Part shown: one piece after another, positions 1 to 7,881 of the stretch
Layout of the letters: each line of letters begins with the position of its first letter
Numbering within the stretch: the first letter of the stretch is position 1
Source of the DNA: an uncultured Lachnospiraceae bacterium
GTDB taxonomy: Bacteria; Bacillota_A; Clostridia; Lachnospirales; Lachnospiraceae
Direction of reading: 5' to 3'
Assembly (NCBI GenBank): GCA_910587495.1
Contig: CAJUMT010000058.1
Span: 1-17,313, forward strand
DNA length: 17,313 bases
Notes under the pieces: generated by a model
Seen by the model: the letters and a program-made list of their open reading frames with translations, nothing else
The model's database searches: none
What the model was told of the DNA's origin: nothing
Translations under genes and position numbers: made by a program

Positions 1-1283
1 TAATTGCTGAAGCCAAAACCTGTGACGGTTTCTTCAAATTCATTATAAGGTTCAACCGTATCCATCAATCCTCCTGTCTCCCGAACAATCGGCAAAGTAC
101 CATATCGAAGACTCATAAGCTGACTGAGTCCGCATGGTTCGAACAGAGACGGCATAAGGAATGCGTCGCAACCTGCATATATTTTATGTGAAAGTTCATT
201 AGAATAACAAATGCAGGCGGCCACCTTTTTATTGTATTTCCAGGCAAAATGTCTGAACAAATTTTCATACCGATCCTCGCCGGTTCCCAGTACGACGATC
301 TGTACCTCATCCTGACAAAGCTCATCCATGACACATTCAATCAGATCAAAGCCTTTTTGACCTGTCAGCCTGGATACGATGCCAATCAGCATCTTTTTCT
401 TATCTATGTCAAGGCCCAGTTCCTCCTGAAGCCCTAATTTGTTTTTTACTTTATTTGTCTTAAAGTTTTCTACAGAATATTTTTTGTAGATCAGCGAATC
501 AGTCTTGGGATCCCATTCTTTATAATCCAGACCGTTCACAATCCCATGCAGCGCATTAGAACGCGCGCGCATCAGTCCATCCAGATGCTCTCCGAAAAAC
601 GGCATCATAATCTCCTCTGCATAGGTATGGCTGACCGTGGTTACAACGTCAGCATAGACAATGCCTCCTTTTAAATAATTGGCATCCCCAAATGCTTCCA
701 GCTTGTCCGAGGTAAAGTAAGACATTGCAAGCCCGGTGGCGTCCTGCACAGCCGGAATGTTCCACATACCCTGAAATTTCAGGTTATGTATGGTCATCAT
801 GGATTTCATTCCCGCATAAAACTCTCCTTCGCGGAAACTGTCCTTTAAATAGACCGGCACCAAACCAGTCTGCCAGTCATGACAATGAATAATATCCGGC
901 TTGTAATCCACCACCGGCAGAATCGACAGTGCTGCCTTGGAAAAGAAAGCAAACTTTTCGATATCCTCATGTATATATCCATACGGTCTGTCCCCGGCAA
1001 AATAATATTCATTATCAATAAAATAATACTGAATCCCTTCATGCTTCATCTCCAGGATACCCACATACTGACTCCTCCATGCCATATCCATATAAAAACT
1101 TGCCACAAAGTTCATCTTCTCTTTCCATTCAAGCCCAATGCACATATAATTAGGAATCACTACACGAATCTCGTATGCTTCCTGGTTAAAGTACTTTGGT
1201 AATGACCCCACAACATCCGCAAGCCCGCCTGTTTTCACAAATGGAACGCATTCTGACGCAACAAATAAAACTTTTCTGCTCAT
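1..1283 (-). CDS. glgA: Glycogen synthase GlgA (ADP-glucose type), 3' end cut by window edge
   Basis: Transfers glucose from ADP-glucose to the non-reducing end of a growing alpha-1,4-glucan; GT5 family, cytoplasmic. Reading the complement from ATG at 1283 gives 427 codons with no stop before the left edge. Visible landmarks are the N-terminal KTGGLADVVGSLP substrate loop (residues 17-29), HCHDWQTGLVP (133-143), the GIVNGLDYKEWDP segment (247-259), SRLTGQKGFDL (304-314, with the Arg and Lys that bind the ADP-glucose phosphates) and FEPCGLSQLMSLRYG (381-395, Glu382 matching the catalytic Glu377 of the E. coli enzyme). Family members are about 477 residues, so roughly 50 C-terminal residues lie outside the window. 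A GGAGGAGA ribosome binding site precedes the start. It lies 74 bp downstream of spo0A on the same strand. A separate promoter candidate lies at 1321-1349. Confidence 0.96.
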   Translation of the reverse strand, partial: MSRKVLFVASECVPFVKTGGLADVVGSLPKYFNQEAYEIRVVIPNYMCIGLEWKEKMNFVASFYMDMAWRSQYVGILEMKHEGIQYYFIDNEYYFAGDRPYGYIHEDIEKFAFFSKAALSILPVVDYKPDIIHCHDWQTGLVPVYLKDSFREGEFYAGMKSMMTIHNLKFQGMWNIPAVQDATGLAMSYFTSDKLEAFGDANYLKGGIVYADVVTTVSHTYAEEIMMPFFGEHLDGLMRARSNALHGIVNGLDYKEWDPKTDSLIYKKYSVENFKTNKVKNKLGLQEELGLDIDKKKMLIGIVSRLTGQKGFDLIECVMDELCQDEVQIVVLGTGEDRYENLFRHFAWKYNKKVAACICYSNELSHKIYAGCDAFLMPSLFEPCGLSQLMSLRYGTLPIVRETGGLMDTVEPYNEFEETVTGFGFSN

Positions 1284-1320
1284 ACTTCTCCTCCAGCCTG
1301 TTCATTTAATCCATATAACT

Positions 1321-1349
1321 ATTATACCGCAAATAACAAGCCTTTGAAA
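1321..1349 (-). promoter_or_regulatory. Candidate sigma-A promoter for glgA
   Basis: On the minus strand a perfect TATAAT -10 element (1321-1326) lies about 38 bases ahead of the glgA start. The -35 position 17 bp upstream reads TTTCAA, a poor match. The -10 is good but the -35 is weak, so this may need an activator or may be chance. If real, glgA can be transcribed independently of spo0A. No convincing terminator separates the two genes. Confidence 0.4.
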
Positions 1350-1357
1350 GAAATTTT

Positions 1358-2161
1358 TCAATTATTGTATTTTTTATAATCCAGGCGGATTTTATCAGCA
1401 ATCAGCGCAATAAACTCTGAATTTGTGGGTTTGCCTTTCCCAACGCTAACCGTATATCCAAACAATTCATCAATAGTGTCCATTTTTCCTCTGCTCCATG
1501 CTACTTCTATGGCATGACGGATCGCTCGTTCTACCCTGCTTGGTGTTGTCTGGTGATTTTTCGCAATTGTGGGATAGAGGATTTTGGTAATTGAATTGAG
1601 CATATTCATATCTTCCACTGCCATCATAATCGCATCCCTTAAATACTGATACCCTTTGATATGAGCCGGAACGCCTATTTCATGAATCATATTCGTCACA
1701 TCTGTCTCCAGGTTGCGCTCCATATAATCCATCCTTGTCTCATAGGGCGCAATTTTTTTAATCTCCGCTTTCTTCTTTTGTCTGTCTTCTTTCAGACTTT
1801 GCATGCGATTCAAGAGCATCTCATGGTCAAAAGGCTTCATAATGTAATAATTTGCGCCTAATGTAAATGCATAGTCTGTAATTCTCTCCTGGCCAATCGC
1901 CGAAATTACTACAAAGCAAGGCTTCTTTTGAATATGGGTGTCCTGATTGATCTTTTCCATAACTGTCAAACCATCCAGTTTTGGCATAATAATATCAAGA
2001 AGGACAATGTCAGGCTCTTTATCCCGAATGATCTGACACACTTCTTCACCGTTCCTGGCTACTCCTATGATCTGAAAATCCTCATCCTGACGTACAACCT
2101 CATCCAAAATTCCAACCATCCGCTCATTATCGTCCGCAATGGCGACGCTCCATTTGCTCAT
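1358..2161 (-). CDS. spo0A: Stage 0 sporulation protein A, master sporulation regulator
   Basis: Phosphorylation-dependent transcription factor that commits the cell to endospore formation by binding 0A boxes (TGTCGAA). The 267-residue length is normal. The N-terminal receiver domain (about 5-120) shows the acidic pair Asp10/Asp11, the phosphoacceptor Asp56 in LLDIIMP, Ser87 and Lys109 in MKPFD. A variable linker (about 121-150) leads to the effector domain, whose recognition helix SRVERAIRHAIEVAWSRG (208-225) is the invariant Spo0A signature. The start has GAGGAGG a few bases upstream. Its own promoter and 0A box lie at 2242-2306. In many Bacilli and Clostridia spo0A directly follows spoIVB. 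Here the upstream neighbour is instead an RND efflux operon closed by a terminator, and the downstream neighbour is glgA. The identification is secure. The presence of spo0A implies, but does not prove, that the strain sporulates. Confidence 0.99.
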   Translation of the reverse strand: MSKWSVAIADDNERMVGILDEVVRQDEDFQIIGVARNGEEVCQIIRDKEPDIVLLDIIMPKLDGLTVMEKINQDTHIQKKPCFVVISAIGQERITDYAFTLGANYYIMKPFDHEMLLNRMQSLKEDRQKKKAEIKKIAPYETRMDYMERNLETDVTNMIHEIGVPAHIKGYQYLRDAIMMAVEDMNMLNSITKILYPTIAKNHQTTPSRVERAIRHAIEVAWSRGKMDTIDELFGYTVSVGKGKPTNSEFIALIADKIRLDYKKYNN

Positions 2162-2241
2162 TCATAATCCTCCTCATTACCCATTATTCTATGTCTCCTT
2201 TCTACAACTTCATACAAAAGGTTTCAGCGTTCACAGTAAAA

Positions 2242-2270
2242 ATTATAGGAAAATTGGAAGATTCTTACAA
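2242..2270 (-). promoter_or_regulatory. Sigma-A-type promoter of spo0A
   Basis: Read on the minus strand, TTGTAA (-35, 2265-2270) and a perfect TATAAT (-10, 2242-2247) are separated by exactly 17 bp. This predicts a transcript starting near 2235 with a leader of about 75 bases before the spo0A ATG. No SigH-type promoter was recognised in the same region by eye. Confidence 0.65.
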
Positions 2271-2278
2271 GCATATGC

Positions 2279-2306
2279 TGTCGGGTATTTTCGAGCATAT
2301 TCGACA
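2279..2306 (-). promoter_or_regulatory. 0A box and flanking imperfect copies upstream of spo0A promoter
   Basis: The minus strand carries a perfect Spo0A recognition sequence TGTCGAA at 2300-2306, about 30 bp upstream of the spo0A -35 element. A second near-match (GCTCGAA, 2290-2296) follows, and a diverged inverted copy (TGTCGGG on the plus strand, 2279-2285) lies next to the promoter. GCATATG/CATATGC arms flank the group. Spo0A control of its own gene is known in other Firmicutes, so autoregulation is the natural reading. That reading is inference. Confidence 0.6.
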
Positions 2307-2324
2307 TATGCGCCCGTCACACCT

Positions 2325-2356
2325 AAAAAAGGCCCTGCCTTCTGGCAGAGCCTTTA
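2325..2356 (-). terminator. Intrinsic terminator of the RND efflux operon
   Basis: Just after the pump stop codon (2362-2364) the minus strand forms a stem pairing 2344-2355 with 2328-2339: AAAGGC then CTGCC arms with one C/A mismatch and a four-base loop. A run of six T (2330-2325) follows. Its strength and position suggest that efflux transcripts do not read through into spo0A. Confidence 0.88.
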
Positions 2357-2361
2357 AAAGC

Positions 2362-5300
2362 CTACAACTCATCATCAAGAGAAAATTCATCTTTTCTCCT
2401 TCTGAAAAATCTCTTTCTTCGTTCTCTTCTCTCCTTTTTACTTCTTCCATATACCAGCAGATAAAAGACAGGCATCAGAATCAGAATCAATAAAGTGGAA
2501 GCCACCAGACCGCCAATGATAATGATGGCCATACCAGACATCATCTCCGTGCCGCTTCCTAAGCCCAAAGCCATGGGGATCATGGAGATTACGGTTGTCA
2601 GCGTGGTCATCAGAATCGGCCGAAGCCTTGTCTGCCCGCTTTTTACCAACGCATCCTCCACCGGCATGCGCATTCTCAGTTCGTTTACCCCGTCCACATA
2701 GAGAATACCGTTATTTACCACAATACCCACCAGCATCAAAATGCCCATCAGAGACGTCATACTGATATCCTCGCCTGTGATAAACAAAAGGCCGAAAGAT
2801 CCGATCAGAGAAAACGGAATGCTGAGCATGACCATCAGAGAATACTTCGGAGATTCAAACTGCATAGCCATTACAAGAAATACCAGGAACATAGCCGCCG
2901 CAATCGCCAGGCCCAGGGAAGAGAAAGTTTTTCCTATCATTTCATCCATGGAATTCTGTGCAATCTGTACCGTATTGGCAAACTGCATCCCCTCCGCCAT
3001 ATCATCCATGGCATCCTGAATCCTGGACGCATCATCCGATAAGCAGGAAGCATTAATGGTCAAGGTATATTTTTCGTCGGTCTTCATGATCGTCTGCTGC
3101 GAGTCCGTATAAACAAGAGAAGCCATTTCAGACAGAGGCGTACCCGATATGGATGCATCCAAAAGACGGCTGGCATCGTCATAAGTACCTTCCGGATACT
3201 CCAAAAATACGCTGTATTCCTCTCCGTTTGACGTGACTTTCATAGCTTCCGTACCGCTAACCATGCTGTACAAAGCGCCTGCTACCTGCACCGGAGTCAT
3301 GCCATGGCTCATGGCGTCCAACGGGTCTACCATAACTCGGATCTGCGTGGATGTTTCTCCTGCGGTATTGGAAACATTCAATACGCCGGGTATAGTCCAT
3401 ACTTCTTCCTGAAGCATAGCCGTGGCTTCTTTGATATCATCCAGGTTCGTGGCTTCCAATGTAACTGATGCGCTGGCTCCTGTGGACATCATGGCAGACA
3501 TCTGACTGCTGACTTCAATCGTAAGCTGGGCATCCACAATATCGCTGGTCTGGGCGATCCATTGATCCGCCACCTCCTGGCTGGACATTTTCCTATCGTC
3601 TTTTAGATTCACCGAGATAGAAGCAGAACCCTTCTGAATTGTCAATGTATAATTCTCTACATCTTCATGCGCAGCTACCATGTTTTCTAATCGCTGCATT
3701 CTTTCATCCACTTCCGATACTTTCGTGCCGGAACGAAAAGTAGCGCTTATGCTGACCATGCCCTCGTCTATGGAAGGCATTAATACTGTATCCATCAAGC
3801 TTGCCAGCCCGAAGGAAGCAACTAAAAGCAGTACTGCGGACAGGACACAGAGTTTTTTGTGGCGTAAAAGCTTCCGCTCCACGTTGTCATAACCATCCCT
3901 GACGCGATCCAAAAATCCGTTGATCTTAAGCTCTTTTTTCTCTTTCGGTTTAAACAGCATAAAGAATAACGGCACCAGCGTCATGGCGGAAATCAGAGAA
4001 GCAAGCATGGCAAAGATGATCGTATAGCCCAACTGGCCGAAGATCTGGCCTGTCAATCCTTCCTGCAGACAGAGCGGAAGATATACGACTACTGTAGTAA
4101 TCGTAGACGCGATGATGGAACCGACCACCCCCCGCGCCCCCTGCAGCGCTGCCTCTTTAAAATCCGGCATACGGTCCTTAGACCTGAAACAGCTCTCCAA
4201 TACAACGATGGAACTGTCCACCATCATACCGATCGCAATGACCAGCGCGCCCAGCGTGATAACATTCAGGGAAAAACCCGCCACTGCCATGACAATCACT
4301 GTTGCCAAAAGCGAAATCGGCATGGCGCTTCCCACGATCAGGCTAGCTTTCCAGTCTCCGAAGAAGATAAACAAAATAACCATGGATAAAACTACGCCCA
4401 TCAGAAGCGTACTGGCAACGGAGCCTACAGATTCCAGTATACTCTCCGACATATCCATAGATACATCCATCATTAAATTTTCATTTTCTTTCTGCATCCG
4501 GTCCATGACCTTTTTTACGTCATTTACCATGCCAAGCGTACTGGCTGTCTGATTCTTTGTCACAGATACGCTGATCGTATCTTCCCCATTGAACCGGCTG
4601 ATGCTTTCCGCCTCTTTTTGTGCCCAGTCCACCTCTGCCACATCAGAAAGCTGCACGATACTTCCCACAGAAGTAAATAACGGAATTTTACGCAGTTCTT
4701 GTACCGTCTGGTTTTCAGCCTTGCTGATGGCGCTGATGGACTGGCTTCCCTGTTCCAGAGATCCTAAAGGAATCGTAAAATCGGTAGTAGAGATAAACTG
4801 CGCCACCTGGCTCATGCTAAGACCATACTGGCCAAGGGCTTCTTCATCCAGAAGAACACGGATATAATTCTCCCGTCCTCCGCTCACTGTCACATCCGCA
4901 ACGCTGCTGACCGCTCTTAATTCCGGAACGATCGTATCATTTACAAGCGAATAGGCGTCGCTCCCGTCGGTCGTACTGACGGAATACATAATGGACGGCA
5001 TGGCATTGATATCCATCTGAATCACTGTCGGTTCCTGACAGTCTTCCGGCAAAGATGTCGCCGTAAGATCCAGGGCAGCCCGAAGATCCAGGTACGCATC
5101 ATTGGTATCCACGCTGTAATCATACTGCAGAAGCACCATGGAAACATTTTCCTGGGAATAGGACATGACAGAATCCACGCCGCTTAAGCTGGCAACATCA
5201 CCCTCAATCTCACTGCTTACCAACGCTTCTACCGACTCCGGGTCCGCGCCGGGATAGACAGTCATCACCATCATAATCGGCATATCCATATCCGGCATCA

Positions 5301-5406
5301 ATTCCAGACGAAGCGTAGTCAGGGAAGAAAAACCGAATACGACCAGTGCCAGAATAACCAGCAGTGTGGAAACCGGTCTTCGTAACGATAACCTCGTTAA
5401 GCTCAT
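2362..5406 (-). CDS. RND-family efflux pump permease (HAE1/AcrB-like)
   Basis: Inner-membrane proton-driven exporter, probably of drugs, amphiphiles or lipids. The 1014-residue length and layout are typical of ACR_tran proteins: TM1 (about 11-31), a large extracytoplasmic loop (about 32-325), TM2-TM6 (about 330-485), TM7 (about 518-538), a second large loop, and TM8-TM12 near the end. The TM4 proton-relay motif reads GMMVDSSIVV, with Asp397 matching AcrB Asp407 and Ser in place of AcrB Asp408. The C-terminus ends in a very basic cytoplasmic tail (RSKKERRERRKRFFRRRK) followed by acidic residues. The start lies 3 bp after the stop of the membrane-fusion gene, with GAGGAGG inside that gene's last codons, so the two are cotranscribed and probably translationally coupled. 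No outer-membrane channel gene is present, as expected in a monoderm. Substrate unknown. Confidence 0.95.
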   Translation of the reverse strand: MSLTRLSLRRPVSTLLVILALVVFGFSSLTTLRLELMPDMDMPIMMVMTVYPGADPESVEALVSSEIEGDVASLSGVDSVMSYSQENVSMVLLQYDYSVDTNDAYLDLRAALDLTATSLPEDCQEPTVIQMDINAMPSIMYSVSTTDGSDAYSLVNDTIVPELRAVSSVADVTVSGGRENYIRVLLDEEALGQYGLSMSQVAQFISTTDFTIPLGSLEQGSQSISAISKAENQTVQELRKIPLFTSVGSIVQLSDVAEVDWAQKEAESISRFNGEDTISVSVTKNQTASTLGMVNDVKKVMDRMQKENENLMMDVSMDMSESILESVGSVASTLLMGVVLSMVILFIFFGDWKASLIVGSAMPISLLATVIVMAVAGFSLNVITLGALVIAIGMMVDSSIVVLESCFRSKDRMPDFKEAALQGARGVVGSIIASTITTVVVYLPLCLQEGLTGQIFGQLGYTIIFAMLASLISAMTLVPLFFMLFKPKEKKELKINGFLDRVRDGYDNVERKLLRHKKLCVLSAVLLLVASFGLASLMDTVLMPSIDEGMVSISATFRSGTKVSEVDERMQRLENMVAAHEDVENYTLTIQKGSASISVNLKDDRKMSSQEVADQWIAQTSDIVDAQLTIEVSSQMSAMMSTGASASVTLEATNLDDIKEATAMLQEEVWTIPGVLNVSNTAGETSTQIRVMVDPLDAMSHGMTPVQVAGALYSMVSGTEAMKVTSNGEEYSVFLEYPEGTYDDASRLLDASISGTPLSEMASLVYTDSQQTIMKTDEKYTLTINASCLSDDASRIQDAMDDMAEGMQFANTVQIAQNSMDEMIGKTFSSLGLAIAAAMFLVFLVMAMQFESPKYSLMVMLSIPFSLIGSFGLLFITGEDISMTSLMGILMLVGIVVNNGILYVDGVNELRMRMPVEDALVKSGQTRLRPILMTTLTTVISMIPMALGLGSGTEMMSGMAIIIIGGLVASTLLILILMPVFYLLVYGRSKKERRERRKRFFRRRKDEFSLDDEL

Positions 5407-5409
5407 ACC

Positions 5410-6957
5410 TTATTCCTCCTCTTCCACATCAGGTTCGTCAGTTGTTTTATCGGAGATCAGCTCTACTTCCACACCGTTTCTTAATTTGGAAGACCAGTTT
5501 TTTACTACCTGGCTATCTGCTGTAAGACCCTCTTCTATAACCGCCTCCGTATCGCTCATAAGTCCTACGGTCACGTCCGTTTTTACTATCCGCCCGTTTT
5601 CCACACAGTACACATAGGCGTCTCCTGCAGAAAAATAAATGGAATCGTAGGGAATAATCAGTTTATTTTCTTCTCTTTCAGTCGTAGCATATACTTTAAC
5701 ATTCACCCCGTTGGGAAGGTCGTCTGCCGCGCCTGATACGGAAGCTTTCACCTGGAACAATTTTGTCTGCTGGTTTGCCATTGTCCCAATCTCTGTAATA
5801 ACGCCTTCATGCTCTGCACCGTTTCTCTCTACTGTTACATGATCGCCTGCTTTCAGCGCATTCTTTGCCTGCTCAGCCACACTGAAAGTAACCGTCATAG
5901 ATTCCTTGTTGGAAATAATGCAGGCAGGATTGCCCTGCGCCGCCATTCCGTTTTTCTCCACACTGAACGACTCGATCACGCCGCCGATGGGCGCGGTCAC
6001 CGTGCAGTGATCCAGCTGCATCTTCGCCGAATCAATCCCCACCGCCGCCTGCTGCAGCTGCGCCGCGCTGGCCGCATCAGTCTCCGGATAAATCTCCTGC
6101 TGCGTGATAGAATACGCACCCTCGGCTGTTGCGATATTATCGCGAAGCGTATCCTGGCTGCTTTCAATCTGGTCGATACCGGATTTTACCTGGGTCTTGC
6201 TGGACTGAATAGAACTTAATTGACTTTGTGCAGTATTAAGCCCGGTTTTCGCAAGTGCAAGCTGAGATTCCAGCATAGCAACTGCCTGCTGTGCCTGTTG
6301 ATAATTACTCACTACATCTTGGTCATAGGTTGCCGGGTTTGGATTATTTTCCACCATTTTATCATATGCATCTTTGGCAGCTTTTAGCTCTTCTTCCTTA
6401 ACACCTAACTGCTTTGTTATCGCATCTACCTGCTTCTGCGCCTTATCCCGCGCCTTTGTAAGCTGCCCCTGGGCGTCTCTCAACTCATCCAGCGTATCTT
6501 CCATATCGTCCTTATTCTCATATGTATCATTCAAACTGTCTTTCAGCTGCTGAATCTGCTGCTCCGTCTGATAGTTCTGCAGATCCCTCGCGCCGCCGGA
6601 CTGCGCCGTCACGCCCGCCTGGGCAGCATTGTAAGCGGCCTGGGCGTTCTTCATCTGAAGCTGATATGCTTCATCGTCGATTTTAAACAAAACATCCCCT
6701 TCCACCACCACATCGCCGACCTCAAAAAATGTCTCTGTCACAGTCCCCGACACCATCGGAACCACATACACCTGATCCTGCGGACTGACCATTCCTATAT
6801 AAGCCGTATCTGTCGATAAATTTCCCATAGAAGGCTTCTGTACTTCCACAGCCACCTTCTCTTCGACCGTCTCTGTCTCATCCTTCTTTCCGCACGCCGA
6901 AGCCGTCACACCTAAAGTCACAACAAGCCCCAAAGCCACGAATCTTTTCTTATCCAT
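5410..6957 (-). CDS. Periplasmic-adaptor-type membrane-fusion lipoprotein of RND efflux pump
   Basis: Partner subunit of the downstream RND permease. I chose ATG at 6957 (515 residues) because AGGAGG lies six bases upstream and the protein then begins with a clean signal peptide, MDKKRFVALGLVVTLGVTASAC. Cys22 in TASAC is a plausible, if non-ideal, lipobox cysteine. An in-frame ATG at 7032 would bury the signal. After the signal come a first half lipoyl-like segment (VSGTVTETFFEVGDVVVEGD, about 69-88), a long Gln/Ala/Lys-rich coiled-coil hairpin (about 95-315), the return lipoyl segment (TVTAPIGGVIESFSVEKNGM, 319-338), a beta-barrel domain (about 352-430) and a membrane-proximal domain (about 432-500). 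The tail is acidic. The hairpin is about 220 residues, clearly longer than that of AcrA. Assignment by architecture and operon context. Confidence 0.93.
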   Translation of the reverse strand: MDKKRFVALGLVVTLGVTASACGKKDETETVEEKVAVEVQKPSMGNLSTDTAYIGMVSPQDQVYVVPMVSGTVTETFFEVGDVVVEGDVLFKIDDEAYQLQMKNAQAAYNAAQAGVTAQSGGARDLQNYQTEQQIQQLKDSLNDTYENKDDMEDTLDELRDAQGQLTKARDKAQKQVDAITKQLGVKEEELKAAKDAYDKMVENNPNPATYDQDVVSNYQQAQQAVAMLESQLALAKTGLNTAQSQLSSIQSSKTQVKSGIDQIESSQDTLRDNIATAEGAYSITQQEIYPETDAASAAQLQQAAVGIDSAKMQLDHCTVTAPIGGVIESFSVEKNGMAAQGNPACIISNKESMTVTFSVAEQAKNALKAGDHVTVERNGAEHEGVITEIGTMANQQTKLFQVKASVSGAADDLPNGVNVKVYATTEREENKLIIPYDSIYFSAGDAYVYCVENGRIVKTDVTVGLMSDTEAVIEEGLTADSQVVKNWSSKLRNGVEVELISDKTTDEPDVEEEE

Positions 6958-7101
6958 AAGCATCCTCCTGATCCTAATTTCATTATTAACCATAGTTATA
7001 CTGCCGATTATATTCTTATATCTGCCGCTCACTGCCGAGCTTTGTTCAGATTATTCTATCAATTTAAACAGAATATAAATTTTCTTTTGAATCCCAAATT
7101 T

Positions 7102-7144
7102 TTCACAAAATCCTAACATCTCTGTACTTCACACTCTGTTTACA
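7102..7144 (+). promoter_or_regulatory. Two 11-bp direct repeats, probable OmpR/PhoB-type regulator boxes
   Basis: Two half-site pairs lie between the divergent efflux operon and the regulator gene: TTCACA-N5-CTAACA (7102-7118) and TTCACA-N5-TTTACA (7128-7144). In each, the hexamers start 11 bp apart, the spacing used by PhoB/PhoP-class winged-helix dimers. The second pair overlaps the -35 position of a candidate -10, TATGAT (7154-7159), the usual place for class II activation of the regulator gene. The binding protein is most simply the regulator encoded at 7207, an inference from position. Confidence 0.55.
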
Positions 7145-7153
7145 TTCATACTA

Positions 7154-7159
7154 TATGAT
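7154..7159 (+). promoter_or_regulatory. Candidate -10 element for the two-component operon
   Basis: TATGAT (5 of 6 to consensus) lies 48 bases before the regulator start. There is no good -35 hexamer at 17 bp; the repeat pair at 7128-7144 occupies that place instead, as in activator-dependent promoters. I could not pick a convincing promoter for the divergent efflux operon in the same region, which is AT-rich on that side (about 6985-7100). Confidence 0.35.
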
Positions 7160-7206
7160 ATTCCAAAAATAAACTTAAATACACATTTACAAGGAGACAA
7201 CCTGCC

Positions 7207-7881
7207 ATGTTCCATATACTAGTAGTAGAAGATGACAAAACCCTGAATAAATTAATCTGCCGGGTCTTAAACAAAAACGGCTACGAAACCGCCTCCGCCG
7301 CAGACGGAGAAGAAGCGCTCGCCCTGTTAGAGCAGACTTATATAGACCTGATCATCACCGACCTGATGATGCCGAAGATGGACGGCTACGACCTGACCAA
7401 AGAGCTGAGAGAAAGCGGCTACCAGCTCCCTATCCTGGTCGTCACCGCCAAAGACACATTTCCCGATAAACTCAAAGGCTTTAAACTGGGCATCGACGAC
7501 TATATGGTCAAGCCAATTGATGTAAACGAACTTCTGCTCAGAGTAGAAGCCCTCCTTCGACGGGCTAAGATCATATTTGAAAAAAAACTGGAATTTGACA
7601 GCGTCTGTCTGGATTATATTAACCTGACCGTGACCATAGACCAGAAATCCCAGGTTCTCCCCCAGAAAGAATTCCAGCTTCTCTACAAGCTTTTGTCCTT
7701 CCCCAACCATACCTTCACGCGCCAGCAGATCATGGACGAACTGTGGGGCTATGATTCGGAGACCGATATCCGCACGGTAGACGTACACATTAACCGGCTC
7801 AGAGACCGCTTTCGGGACGTGCCTTACTTTCAGATTCAGACAGTCAGAGGGCTGGGGTATAAGGGGATGATCACGCGATGA
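7207..7881 (+). CDS. OmpR/PhoB-family response regulator
   Basis: DNA-binding output half of a two-component system. The 224-residue protein has a receiver domain (about 2-115) with acidic Glu8/Asp9/Asp10, phosphoacceptor Asp52 (TDLMMPKMDG), Thr80 and Lys102 (MVKPID). It is followed by a winged-helix domain (about 127-222) with the family's typical ELWGYDSETDIRTVDVHINR stretch and the wing motif VRGLGYKG. AAGGAGA nine bases upstream supports the start. Its stop overlaps the kinase start by four bases (ATGA), so both are one operon with coupled translation. The divergent neighbour is an RND efflux operon, and tandem OmpR-type repeats lie between them, so the likely role is control of efflux and of its own gene. 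The signal is unknown. Specific names such as PhoP or VanR cannot be assigned from sequence alone. Confidence 0.95.
   Translation: MFHILVVEDDKTLNKLICRVLNKNGYETASAADGEEALALLEQTYIDLIITDLMMPKMDGYDLTKELRESGYQLPILVVTAKDTFPDKLKGFKLGIDDYMVKPIDVNELLLRVEALLRRAKIIFEKKLEFDSVCLDYINLTVTIDQKSQVLPQKEFQLLYKLLSFPNHTFTRQQIMDELWGYDSETDIRTVDVHINRLRDRFRDVPYFQIQTVRGLGYKGMITR

Noticed and set aside
113..1202. Several 60-107 codon frames on both strands in the first 1.2 kb
   Set aside because: The region is one continuous glycogen synthase frame on the minus strand that runs off the window edge; the small frames are shadows of it.
4112..4552. 146-codon open frame antisense to the RND pump gene
   Set aside because: It lies wholly inside a well-supported gene, has no recognisable domain or convincing ribosome binding site, and reads as the mirror of coding sequence.
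2362..6957. Charge pairing between the acidic tail of the adaptor and the basic tail of the RND pump
   Set aside because: The adaptor tail is outside the membrane, while the pump C-terminus after twelve helices should be cytoplasmic, so they cannot meet.
6958..7032. Upstream in-frame ATG at 7032 as the start of the membrane-fusion lipoprotein
   Set aside because: It would place 25 mostly polar residues before the signal peptide and has no good ribosome binding site. ATG at 6957 has AGGAGG at ideal spacing.
7327..7788. 153-codon open frame antisense to the response regulator
   Set aside because: It is a mirror frame of a gene with all receiver and winged-helix motifs, and it resembles no known family.
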